Source: an uncultured Lachnospiraceae bacterium (lineage in GTDB: Bacteria > Bacillota_A > Clostridia > Lachnospirales > Lachnospiraceae). Taken from it: a DNA stretch of 6,103 bases. The stretch is taken from assembly GCA_902780985.1 (NCBI GenBank), contig CACZHN010000166.1:1-6103 (forward strand), given 5' to 3'. The notes below the pieces were generated by a model. The model worked only from the letters and a program-made list of their open reading frames with translations, did not search any database and had not been told where the DNA came from. A program made the position numbers and the translations under genes. This document shows positions 1 through 5,693 of this stretch, piece by piece. Within the stretch, counting starts at the first letter, position 1. Every line of letters begins with the position of its first letter.

Positions 1-77
1 GTTTTGAGGATTTTGAGGATTTCCTTATTTATGTCGTCGAGCTCTTCGTTTGTCCTCTTCTCTGTGTCTTCTCCCAT
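1..77 (-). CDS. N-terminal start of an unidentified protein (partial, runs off the left edge)
   Basis: An open frame begins with ATG at 77 and stays open to the window edge, giving only 25 residues. The peptide is highly charged, with an acidic and lysine-rich start (MGEDTEKRTNEELDD) followed by an amphipathic stretch ending in a repeated ILK. That would suit a soluble or coiled-coil N-terminus. Support comes from a strong AAAGGAGGTG ribosome binding site just upstream and a good promoter at 155-184, both in the same orientation. The gene is divergent from the membrane-protein gene at 299. Too little is visible to name a family. Confidence 0.6.
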   Translation of the reverse strand, partial: MGEDTEKRTNEELDDINKEILKILK

Positions 78-87
78 ATTTCAAAAA

Positions 88-97
88 CACCTCCTTT
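88..97 (-). promoter_or_regulatory. Ribosome binding site of the left-edge gene
   Basis: On the minus strand this reads AAAGGAGGTG, a near-perfect complement of the 16S rRNA 3' end, 10 bp before the ATG at 77. The AGGAGG core lies 12 bp from the start, slightly long but workable. It is the main reason for treating the short frame at the left edge as a real gene start. Confidence 0.7.
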
Positions 98-154
98 CTG
101 TGTATATCACGTTTTAATAGCGAAAGCGAGTTGTCGACTTCTCTGCTTGATATA

Positions 155-184
155 ATTATAATTCGCCGAACCTGAATAATTCAA
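155..184 (-). promoter_or_regulatory. Sigma-A type promoter for the left-edge gene
   Basis: On the minus strand there is TTGAAT (184-179) as a -35 box, an 18-bp spacer, and a perfect TATAAT (160-155) as a -10 box. Transcription would start near 148 and leave a leader of about 70 nt before the ATG at 77. Position, spacing and the downstream ribosome binding site agree. It is predicted from the sequence only. Confidence 0.6.
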
Positions 185-190
185 TAGCCC

Positions 191-210
191 CGGTTACGCA
201 TCGTAATCCG
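191..210. repeat. Short inverted repeat in the divergent intergenic region, possible operator
   Basis: The arms CGGTTACG and CGTAATCCG pair around a CAT loop, giving 8 base pairs with one bulged T at 207. It lies 6 bp upstream of the -35 box of the minus-strand promoter and between the two divergent genes. That is a plausible place for a regulator to bind, but no known operator consensus is recognised and a repeat this short can arise by chance. Confidence 0.25.
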
Positions 211-263
211 TCAAGCTTGCTATTTTACGCAATAGTCATTACAATAACATTTGTATATGAAAT

Positions 264-269
264 TATACT
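264..269 (+). promoter_or_regulatory. Possible -10 box for the plus-strand membrane-protein gene
   Basis: TATACT stands 29 bp before the ATG at 299, a suitable place for a -10 element. No good -35 box is found 16-18 bp upstream (the sequence there is near ACAATA), so the promoter would be weak or activator-dependent. The whole region is AT-rich, which makes chance matches likely. Confidence 0.25.
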
Positions 270-284
270 GAGTATTTATATATC

Positions 285-290
285 AAGGGG
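285..290 (+). promoter_or_regulatory. Ribosome binding site of the plus-strand membrane-protein gene
   Basis: AAGGGG lies 8 bp before the ATG at 299. It is an acceptable though imperfect Shine-Dalgarno site and supports the chosen start. Confidence 0.55.
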
Positions 291-298
291 ACTGACTA

Positions 299-976
299 AT
301 GAATGAGGCAGATAAACAAACGAAGAAATCAAACCGGATATCGATTGCCGTTATCCTGATAGCGTGCGCGTTTCTGGCAGCTGTTTTCATATATCTTAAG
401 GGATATGAGGTCTATATCTTTGGCATTGTATTCCATAATGTACCGTTATTAATCGGTGTCATATTTGAAATACTGGCACTGTTAATTATCGCTGCACAAT
501 GGATAAATGCTTATAGAAAAGCTGAAGATCCGGAAACCCGCAAAAAAAGCATACGTTATTCCATAGGCGTTTCTGCTTTTACGATAATAATGCTCATATT
601 TGCAATACGGGTTATTGCATATGAAGTAAGCCTTAGTAATAACGCTTCATTTGCCGAGAGAGAAATCGGTGACGGAAAAAGTGTACTGCTTATGGAAGAA
701 TCGGAGACTTTTTCGACATCAACATCAAGTGATACTATTTTTGAAATCACTGTATATTATCGAGATGGTATCCGCTTGAAAAAGATTGGCAGAGAGAACG
801 AGTACTACTATTCCCATAACAATATGGTGAAAAACGAACAATTTGAAGTGGAATCAACCGGTGACACCATAACCATACATTATGATTACGGAGAATTGAC
901 CAACGGCATGACATGGAAGGATGAATACATCGATAATCCTCCGGAATATCTTGATAGAGAGTATAAGCTGAAATAA
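299..976 (+). CDS. Three-helix membrane protein with extracytoplasmic C-terminal domain, function unknown
   Basis: I do not recognise a named family for this 225-residue protein. The first 13 residues are hydrophilic and lysine-rich. Three hydrophobic segments follow at about 14-33, 48-69 and 88-108. The loop between helices 2 and 3 (about 70-87) is rich in Arg and Lys. By the positive-inside rule the N-terminus and this loop are cytoplasmic, and the tail of about 115 residues (110-225) lies outside. The tail is polar, with many Tyr, Asp, Glu, Ser and Thr and alternating beta-type stretches (FEITVYYRDG, DTITIHYDYG), suggesting a small beta-rich domain anchored to the membrane. There is no lipobox, signal peptidase site or catalytic motif that I can see. 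The gene stands alone on its strand, divergent from the left-edge gene and convergent with the YcxB-like gene. Confidence is high that it is a gene and low on its role. Confidence 0.8.
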   Translation: MNEADKQTKKSNRISIAVILIACAFLAAVFIYLKGYEVYIFGIVFHNVPLLIGVIFEILALLIIAAQWINAYRKAEDPETRKKSIRYSIGVSAFTIIMLIFAIRVIAYEVSLSNNASFAEREIGDGKSVLLMEESETFSTSTSSDTIFEITVYYRDGIRLKKIGRENEYYYSHNNMVKNEQFEVESTGDTITIHYDYGELTNGMTWKDEYIDNPPEYLDREYKLK

Positions 977-1000
977 GGCATAAAAATCCTATTTAGCCTT
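975..1000. terminator. Possible bidirectional hairpin between convergent genes
   Basis: AAGGC (975-979) pairs with GCCTT (996-1000) and TAAA (981-984) pairs with TTTA (992-995), with A980 bulged and a 7-nt loop. The hairpin overlaps the stop codons of both convergent genes (976 and 989). Neither side has a clean run of T (TCT on the plus side, ATTTCAG on the minus side), so it is a weak candidate for a shared terminator. Confidence 0.25.
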
Positions 1001-1588
1001 TCTAAACATATCTTTAATGAACTGAGTTAATTCATCACTACAATTTTCCTTAACTATAACATAAGCTTGATTGTTACTTATAAATAGATAGAAATTTGTT
1101 TTAGTTTCATAGACCTTATAAACCTCATCGTACTTTATAAACGAACTTCCTCTTTCAGTTTCAATTACTATCTTATCTTCTTCAAAAGTATAATTAAGTA
1201 TAGAGTACTGTGCCGCCTTATTTGATTTAAAATACTTCTTTGAATTGGCTACAAGCATCAAATACCAAAAAACAGGGACAAATATCACCAAGAAGAGAAA
1301 AAATACTCCTATTAAAATCCAATGTAAATCGAAAGCAGATAAACATACCCATAATAAAAATAATTCATATATAACCATTAAAATAAGACGAAATCTATGC
1401 ATCTTAAAAAGATAGGCTCTATTTAGCTTAACCATTTCATCCACTGTAAGTTTTGTCTGTGTTTTATACATTTCTTCCACCTCGTACTCTTCACTAAAGA
1501 TGTAATCCTTGTATAGCTTTTCTCGCTGTTCCCTCTTTGCAACCGTTCTTTTCCAAACAAGATAATACGTTCTATTCATCTCTTTCAT
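989..1588 (-). CDS. YcxB-like membrane protein
   Basis: This 199-residue protein has a charged N-terminal part (1-65), two adjacent membrane helices at about 67-85 and 90-112, and a cytoplasmic C-terminal part. The C-terminal part contains a beta-rich stretch (NYTFEEDKIVIET, then YLFISNNQAYVIVKE, about residues 132-181). This order and the ending around ISNNQAYVI resemble the YcxB-like C-terminal domain found in many Firmicute membrane proteins of unknown role. The assignment is from recall. I chose the ATG at 1588 over the one seven codons upstream at 1609, because AAGGAGGG sits 7 bp before 1588 and would lie inside the coding region if 1609 were used. The coding sequence is clearly richer in A and T than sbcC or the HAD gene. 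It is convergent with the gene ending at 976. No biochemical function is known to me for this group. Confidence 0.75.
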   Translation of the reverse strand: MKEMNRTYYLVWKRTVAKREQREKLYKDYIFSEEYEVEEMYKTQTKLTVDEMVKLNRAYLFKMHRFRLILMVIYELFLLWVCLSAFDLHWILIGVFFLFLVIFVPVFWYLMLVANSKKYFKSNKAAQYSILNYTFEEDKIVIETERGSSFIKYDEVYKVYETKTNFYLFISNNQAYVIVKENCSDELTQFIKDMFRKAK

Positions 1589-1595
1589 TGGCACG

Positions 1596-1603
1596 CCCTC
1601 CTT
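1596..1603 (-). promoter_or_regulatory. Ribosome binding site that decides the YcxB-like start
   Basis: The minus strand reads AAGGAGGG here, 7 bp before the ATG at 1588. An in-frame ATG at 1609 lies upstream of this site and has no Shine-Dalgarno sequence of its own, so the shorter protein is favoured. Confidence 0.7.
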
Positions 1604-1696
1604 ACACATTTATGATACAAAAAAGGGCGCCTAATGTTCAGCAAGGAGTTTATGTAGGAAAGGTATTAAGTCATCTAGAGAATGCAATCAAATAAT

Positions 1697-2542
1697 CTAC
1701 ACACTCTTCCTTTGCTTTATTTGCAGCTGTATCAGCTTATCCTTTGATGCTATCTCGGCTATTACTGACTGCATTAGCTTATCCAGTTCCGAGTCCTTCT
1801 TATAGTCGGCTTTTGCGATATAGTTGACCCTGCTGTCTTTAAGGAGTTCATTTGCCTGAGTCTTCTTATTCTTCTGGTAAACAGCAATGGAATATCCTCC
1901 GTTTACCTTAACCAGCTTCATACAAGGCACATCAGTGATACCGTCTGCGATATAGATCATATTTCTGAACGGGATCCTTCTCTCATCCTCAGGAACATAA
2001 TCATTCAGGGTTCTGTCGTCCGAAAGATCGGAGACGCCCTTATTTATCCTGAACAGGAACTGGGTTTTCGTGGTGTAGTTTACCACATTTTTCGGCCAGC
2101 AGGCGATGTCGTTCTCGTCGTACATGAACTCGCAGGCATACACCTCCTTGAACTTTTTATATATAGCAGAGCCTTCGATTATCTCCTTAAGTCCGGAGGA
2201 AATGATATAATGCTCCACCTGTACTCCCAGCTCTTTTCCGTACTCATTTATGCGGTCGAACCACTCAACCACGCCGTCATAGAACTGCAGGCTCTTGCCC
2301 AGCTTTACAAAGTCCTTTCGATGGATGCTCTTTGAATTCTTCTTTGAGATATCGATCATCTGCCACATATATGACAGGATGCCGTCCATCTGCTTTTCTT
2401 TCGAGAGCTTATTGGCAGCCTCCCAGAACTCTCCTTCGGACATGCCCATATCCGGAATAAATGAATATTCCTGCATGTTCTTCGTGCAGAGTGTCTTGTC
2501 AAAGTCATACATTATGGCTACTATGGTTTTCTTCGTACTCAT
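1697..2542 (-). CDS. HAD-superfamily phosphatase (phosphoserine-phosphatase-like fold)
   Basis: This 281-residue protein shows the HAD motifs in order. Motif I is DFDKT (Asp13 as nucleophile, Asp15 as acid/base). Motif II is IISSG (Ser115/116). The motif III lysine is probably Lys159 or Lys168 (in TTKTQFLFRINKG). Motif IV is IADGITDVP (Asp200, Asp204, magnesium binding). A helical insert after motif I (about 25-95) would form a C1-type cap over the active site. The expected reaction is Mg-dependent hydrolysis of a phosphomonoester in the cytoplasm, but the substrate cannot be told from sequence. Closely similar proteins, with the MQEYSFIP segment after motif I, are as far as I recall common in Clostridia and annotated only as HAD hydrolases. 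The gene starts 20 bp after the sbcC stop and has its own perfect AGGAGG, so it is probably co-transcribed with sbcDC. The length is normal and all key residues are present. Confidence 0.88.
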   Translation of the reverse strand: MSTKKTIVAIMYDFDKTLCTKNMQEYSFIPDMGMSEGEFWEAANKLSKEKQMDGILSYMWQMIDISKKNSKSIHRKDFVKLGKSLQFYDGVVEWFDRINEYGKELGVQVEHYIISSGLKEIIEGSAIYKKFKEVYACEFMYDENDIACWPKNVVNYTTKTQFLFRINKGVSDLSDDRTLNDYVPEDERRIPFRNMIYIADGITDVPCMKLVKVNGGYSIAVYQKNKKTQANELLKDSRVNYIAKADYKKDSELDKLMQSVIAEIASKDKLIQLQIKQRKSV

Positions 2543-2549
2543 CCATTCG

Positions 2550-2555
2550 CCTCCT
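2550..2555 (-). promoter_or_regulatory. Ribosome binding site of the HAD phosphatase gene
   Basis: A perfect AGGAGG on the minus strand lies 7 bp before the ATG at 2542, inside the 20-bp gap after the sbcC stop. The HAD gene can therefore be translated independently of sbcC, which matters because sbcC is frameshifted. Confidence 0.8.
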
Positions 2556-2562
2556 ATCGAAA

Positions 2563-5472
2563 TCAGATTCCTGTTTCTATTTCTATCTTGCTTCCGTCCT
2601 TTGTCTTGGTTACATGTATCTGCTGCGGGATGCTCTCGATCAGCTCTTCTCTGTGACTGATGACTCCTACCAGCTTATTCGTGTTGGACAATCCCATAAG
2701 TATATCCAGTGCATTATCTATAGACTTTCTGTCTAGGGTTCCGAAACCCTCGTCTATAAAGAGCGCATCCATCTGTATACCACCGATATTCTGCGATACC
2801 GTATCGGAAAGTCCCAGTGCCAGACTGAGTGACGCCTTAAAGCTCTCACCGCCCGACAGATTTCCGACAGGTCTTCTGTGTCCCGTAAAGTTGTCCAGAA
2901 CCTCCAGATCAAGGAAGTTGTTGCTCTTCTTTCCGAGAGAATCTTCCTGACGATAAAGCTCATACTGACCGGCACTCATAGGCTTTAATCGTCTGTTGGC
3001 TGCTGCAATTATACCGTCAAATCCTGCGGCCTGGATGTACTGCTCAAGAGTGATCTTACCCTTTCCTGTATTTCCTTTTACCAGATCATAAAGCTTCTTG
3101 CAGATATTATACTCTTTTCTGGAATCGTTCAGTTCATCCTTTTTTGACAGGATATTAGTCTGCTTCTGCTTATTATTGTTTATACGGTTGGATACTGTAT
3201 TCGAGGATTGTCTGATCTCCTCAACCTTCTTCTGCTGATTGTCGCAGTCCTGCTTCAATGACTCGATATCAATAACCTTCAGACCCTTGGCAGCATCTTT
3301 AGCTTTTTTCAAAAGTACCTTATTTGTTGATACTTTTTTATCGTAGTCATTGATTTCCTTTTCATTATCTTCAATTTCAGCTTCGGTTACTGCGAATTCC
3401 AGCATTTTCTTAATGCTTTCGAAATCCTTCTTCTTCAGTATCTCATCCAGCTTTGCTTTTGCTTCTGCCTCGGCCTTCTTCTGGTCTTTTAATCCGGAAT
3501 TAAGAGTATTTAGAGTTCCTTCCAGACTCGATAATTCCTTTTCGGCCTTGTCCTTTGCTTCTTTGGCATTCTTTATACTGTCTTCAATGTTCTTTACTTC
3601 TTTTTCCGCTTCTTCTTTCTTAGCGGCAGCGGTCTTCCAATCCGGATAACTTAAGTTTTTAATCGCTTCAAGTGAAGCTTTCGCTTCGGCTTTTGAACTT
3701 GAGATCTTACTCATAGCTTCGCCGAGCGTGGCTTTATCATTAACCAGCGCATCCTTATCCATTCCCTGAGCCTTACTCAAATCTTCACTTGCTTTTCTAT
3801 ATCTATCACAATCAGCCTCAAGTGCGGCTTTTTTCTTATCATTCTCCGATATCTCGGAATGAATTGTTTTTTGAACATCAGCCAGTTCTTTTAACATATC
3901 ATCGAGATCTGTCTCTTCTTTATTCTCTAATGCTTCTTTTATCTTATCCGACTTATCACTGATTATATCACTCTCGAAGCATTCGAAAATGCCCTGGCGC
4001 ATCTGATTTTCGTACTCCTCAAGAGAAGCTTTACATGCCGCAGCTTTACTGTTATCTGTATTCTTTTTCTCACCCGCCTCAGCTTCAGCATCTTTTAAAG
4101 CATTAAACTCATCCTCGGTAACTGAGCTTTCGGAAAGCTTGGCAAGTTCCGGATGATGGGTTGAGCCGCAAACAGGACATTTCTCTCCTTCTTTCAGATC
4201 TTTGGCCAGGATTCCCGCCCTGCATTCATCCATGGAGATTTCCGCATGTAAACGGGCCTCGGCGGCTTTTTTATACTCTTCCAGTGAGCTTTCAAGTTCC
4301 TTCTGAGCCTTCTCAAGTGCAGTCTGCTTTTTGCTTCTTTCCTTATCATTCAGGATAGTATCTATATCCTTCTTAAGAGCTGTCAGCTTCTCACTGTAGC
4401 TCTTTACTTTACTGAGTTCTTCCGGTTTATCCTTTAACTCCGTTACGATATCCGTCAGAGTCTTTATCCTATCGTTGAGCTGCTTTTCCTTTTCAGCTAA
4501 TTCAGTCTCTATTTTCTGATTCTCAGCTTTTTTATTCTCCAGTTCCGAAAGTGTGGATTTTAATTCATCACGCTGCTGGTACTTATCCTTTTCCTCGGAA
4601 ATCTTATGGATTACCACCTTCAGCTTATCCAATTCACCGGATCTGCTTTCGGCTTGCTTTAATTCCTCTTTCGCCGATTCACAACATACCTTTTTTTCTT
4701 CGTATGATTTCTGATTAGATGCTATAGATGCTTCCGTTTCCGATACGTCTTTAACCTTACCGTTCCAGTCTGTATAGACAGGATTCACATCACGTGTGGC
4801 TTTTTTCTGCTTATCTACCAGTAGCTTTAACGCTTCTATCACATCCTTCTTCTCGTCTAATTCCTTCTTCTTTTTTTCTAAGTCCAGTACCGCCTGTATA
4901 AAATCGTTGTTAATCTCGGCCTTTGAATATTTATCTTTTATCTTGGATAAAGCTTCCTCTTCTTTATTCAGTTCTTTCTCAATGCATTCCTGTCTTTCTT
5001 TATCCGAAATGATTATGCTCTCCAATACAGCCAACAGATCATCCAGATTCCAAGCACTTCCTGTATTATCGGCCTTTTCCTGGAAATCAATGAGTTCCTC
5101 GTAGTTCTCATCCTCCTCATCTGCGATCACATCCCGGAAATACTGGAGTATGCTCTTTTCCGAAACATTTCTTCTCTCATTGCTTGCATCCATACGATCC
5201 TTGAGCTTTGCTTCAATACTCTTATATCCGTCCGTCATGAAGATTGTACGGAGGATTTCGGTTCTCTGTTCTGTCTTTGCATTTAACAGGCTCCAGAATT
5301 CGCCCTGAGCGATCATGGCAATCTGCTTAAACTGCTTTTCATTTATGCGAAGAAGATTCTCCACTTCAGCATTTACTTCGGTTATGCCCTCGACGGTCCT
5401 TCCATCCTCATAGTAAAGAATCGCCTTCTCGAGTTCCGGCGTAAAGCCCTGCCCTCTCAGCTTCTTTCGCAT
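2563..5472 (-). CDS. sbcC: SbcC main fragment without Walker A (969 residues if started at the first ATG)
   Basis: The first ATG in this frame is at 5472. The frame is open a little further upstream, to a TGA about 75 bp away, but has no other usable start. Landmarks by residue are Q-loop Gln56, zinc-hook Cys432 and Cys435 (CPVCG), signature Ser873 with Gly874 and Gly875, Walker B Asp907 and Glu908, D-loop Asp914 and H-loop His940. Residues of about 100-430 and 440-775 are rich in Lys, Glu, Ala and Leu, as expected for the two antiparallel coiled-coil arms. The frame has no further interruption, so apart from the 5' lesion the gene looks intact and recently functional. The 969-residue form would lack Walker A. 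A GGAG lies 13 bp before the ATG, which is poor, and this start overlaps the stop of the N-terminal fragment by 16 bp, so weak coupled reinitiation is conceivable. Confidence 0.7.
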   Translation of the reverse strand: MRKKLRGQGFTPELEKAILYYEDGRTVEGITEVNAEVENLLRINEKQFKQIAMIAQGEFWSLLNAKTEQRTEILRTIFMTDGYKSIEAKLKDRMDASNERRNVSEKSILQYFRDVIADEEDENYEELIDFQEKADNTGSAWNLDDLLAVLESIIISDKERQECIEKELNKEEEALSKIKDKYSKAEINNDFIQAVLDLEKKKKELDEKKDVIEALKLLVDKQKKATRDVNPVYTDWNGKVKDVSETEASIASNQKSYEEKKVCCESAKEELKQAESRSGELDKLKVVIHKISEEKDKYQQRDELKSTLSELENKKAENQKIETELAEKEKQLNDRIKTLTDIVTELKDKPEELSKVKSYSEKLTALKKDIDTILNDKERSKKQTALEKAQKELESSLEEYKKAAEARLHAEISMDECRAGILAKDLKEGEKCPVCGSTHHPELAKLSESSVTEDEFNALKDAEAEAGEKKNTDNSKAAACKASLEEYENQMRQGIFECFESDIISDKSDKIKEALENKEETDLDDMLKELADVQKTIHSEISENDKKKAALEADCDRYRKASEDLSKAQGMDKDALVNDKATLGEAMSKISSSKAEAKASLEAIKNLSYPDWKTAAAKKEEAEKEVKNIEDSIKNAKEAKDKAEKELSSLEGTLNTLNSGLKDQKKAEAEAKAKLDEILKKKDFESIKKMLEFAVTEAEIEDNEKEINDYDKKVSTNKVLLKKAKDAAKGLKVIDIESLKQDCDNQQKKVEEIRQSSNTVSNRINNNKQKQTNILSKKDELNDSRKEYNICKKLYDLVKGNTGKGKITLEQYIQAAGFDGIIAAANRRLKPMSAGQYELYRQEDSLGKKSNNFLDLEVLDNFTGHRRPVGNLSGGESFKASLSLALGLSDTVSQNIGGIQMDALFIDEGFGTLDRKSIDNALDILMGLSNTNKLVGVISHREELIESIPQQIHVTKTKDGSKIEIETGI

Positions 5473-5693
5473 ATACGGAGGCTTTCTCCATATGTGATAT
5501 TCATGTCCCTGATGTGAAAAATAGTGGAGCCGTACAGCGCGTAACAGATTGCATCAAAAATAGTGGTCTTACCTGCTCCGGTGTCACCGGAAATCAGGAA
5601 TAAACCTTTTTCCTCGAACTGATCGAATCGTATCTCAGGCATTTCGCCCGCATATGGTCCGATAGCACTGATTATAAGCTTAATTGGTTTCAT
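5457..5693 (-). CDS. sbcC: SbcC N-terminal fragment (Walker A peptide, 78 residues)
   Basis: This is what would be translated from the normal sbcC start. It begins MKPIKLIISAIGPYAGE, typical for Firmicute SbcC, and carries Walker A GDTGAGKTT at residues 36-44 and IFDAICYALYG to residue 55. The last 23 residues (from STIFHIRD) do not match the family and are out-of-frame reading to a premature TGA at 5457. The start overlaps the sbcD end by 14 bp, a normal arrangement for this operon, and AGGTG 6 bp upstream can serve as ribosome binding site. Alone it lacks the signature, Walker B and zinc hook and should have no ATPase activity. Confidence 0.65.
   Translation of the reverse strand: MKPIKLIISAIGPYAGEMPEIRFDQFEEKGLFLISGDTGAGKTTIFDAICYALYGSTIFHIRDMNITYGESLRICERS
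5517..5566 (-). repeat. 11-bp direct repeat at the sbcC lesion
   Basis: On the minus strand CCACTATTTTT occurs at 5566-5556, inside the codons just after the Walker A lysine, and again at 5527-5517, at the point where the reading frame changes. The copies are 39 bp apart and in the same frame, so both encode TIF (TTIFDAI and STIFHIR). The first copy fits the SbcC family; the second does not. The repeat may record the mutational event or an assembly error, or may be chance. Confidence 0.6.

Larger units (their letters stand above)
2563..5693 (-). pseudogene. sbcC: SbcC exonuclease subunit (Rad50-like ATPase), frameshifted with a probable internal deletion
   Basis: SbcC is the ATPase arm of the SbcCD complex, which cuts hairpins and trims double-strand ends in the cytoplasm. 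All family landmarks are present, but in two frames. The start at 5693 gives the N-terminal strand and Walker A (GDTGAGKTT, 5562-5588) up to YALYG near 5529. The rest follows in the -1 frame: Q-loop AQGEF near 5307, a long charged coiled coil, the zinc hook CPVC (4168-4179), the second coil arm, signature NLSGGES (2842-2862), Walker B LFIDEGFGTLD (2731-2763) and the His of ISHRE (2653-2655). Reading the second frame back past its first ATG gives FSHQGHEYHIWRKPPYM, which fits the family's beta-strand segment before the RPKKRG-like motif. Between YALYG and this segment, relatives carry about 25 more residues (an EASG...FRSKYA...VEL type stretch), absent here. A deletion not divisible by three explains both the loss and the shift. 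A sequencing or assembly error remains possible. Confidence 0.8.

Noticed and set aside
1..21. Tandem repeat TTTTGAGGA at the left edge
   Set aside because: There are only two copies, explained by a repeated ILK in the coding sequence of the left-edge gene. It is not a CRISPR or regulatory array.
151..156. Plus-strand TATAAT as promoter of the gene at 299
   Set aside because: There is no -35 box at the right distance (GAGTTG at best), and it would leave a leader of over 130 nt. The match comes from the near-palindromic AT tract that forms the minus-strand -10.
556..750. Minus-strand open frame inside the membrane-protein gene
   Set aside because: It is short, has no ribosome binding site, and lies wholly within a better-supported gene on the plus strand.
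1589..1609. Longer YcxB-like protein starting at the ATG at 1609
   Set aside because: The extra seven codons contain the AAGGAGG that best serves the ATG at 1588, and nothing comparable precedes 1609.
1618..1634. Terminator after the HAD gene (GGCGCCC followed by six T on the minus strand)
   Set aside because: The T run is good, but no upstream segment pairs with GGCGCCC, so there is no stem.
2295..2736. Plus-strand open frames opposite the HAD gene and the sbcC end
   Set aside because: They overlap well-supported genes on the minus strand, read through conserved HAD and ABC motifs, and look like no known protein.
3350..3649. Plus-strand open frame opposite sbcC (also 4796-5104, 4161-4358 and 2660-2950)
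   Set aside because: They are rich in Ser, Phe and Leu, as expected for the antisense of Glu/Lys-rich coiled-coil codons. No ribosome binding sites or family resemblance are seen, and sbcC on the other strand is certain.
5515..5530. Programmed -1 frameshift joining the two SbcC frames at the ATTTTTC run
   Set aside because: The direction fits -1, but the site is only five T with no X-XXY-YYZ heptamer. A shift here would still give a protein lacking about 25 conserved residues, so it would not restore a normal SbcC.
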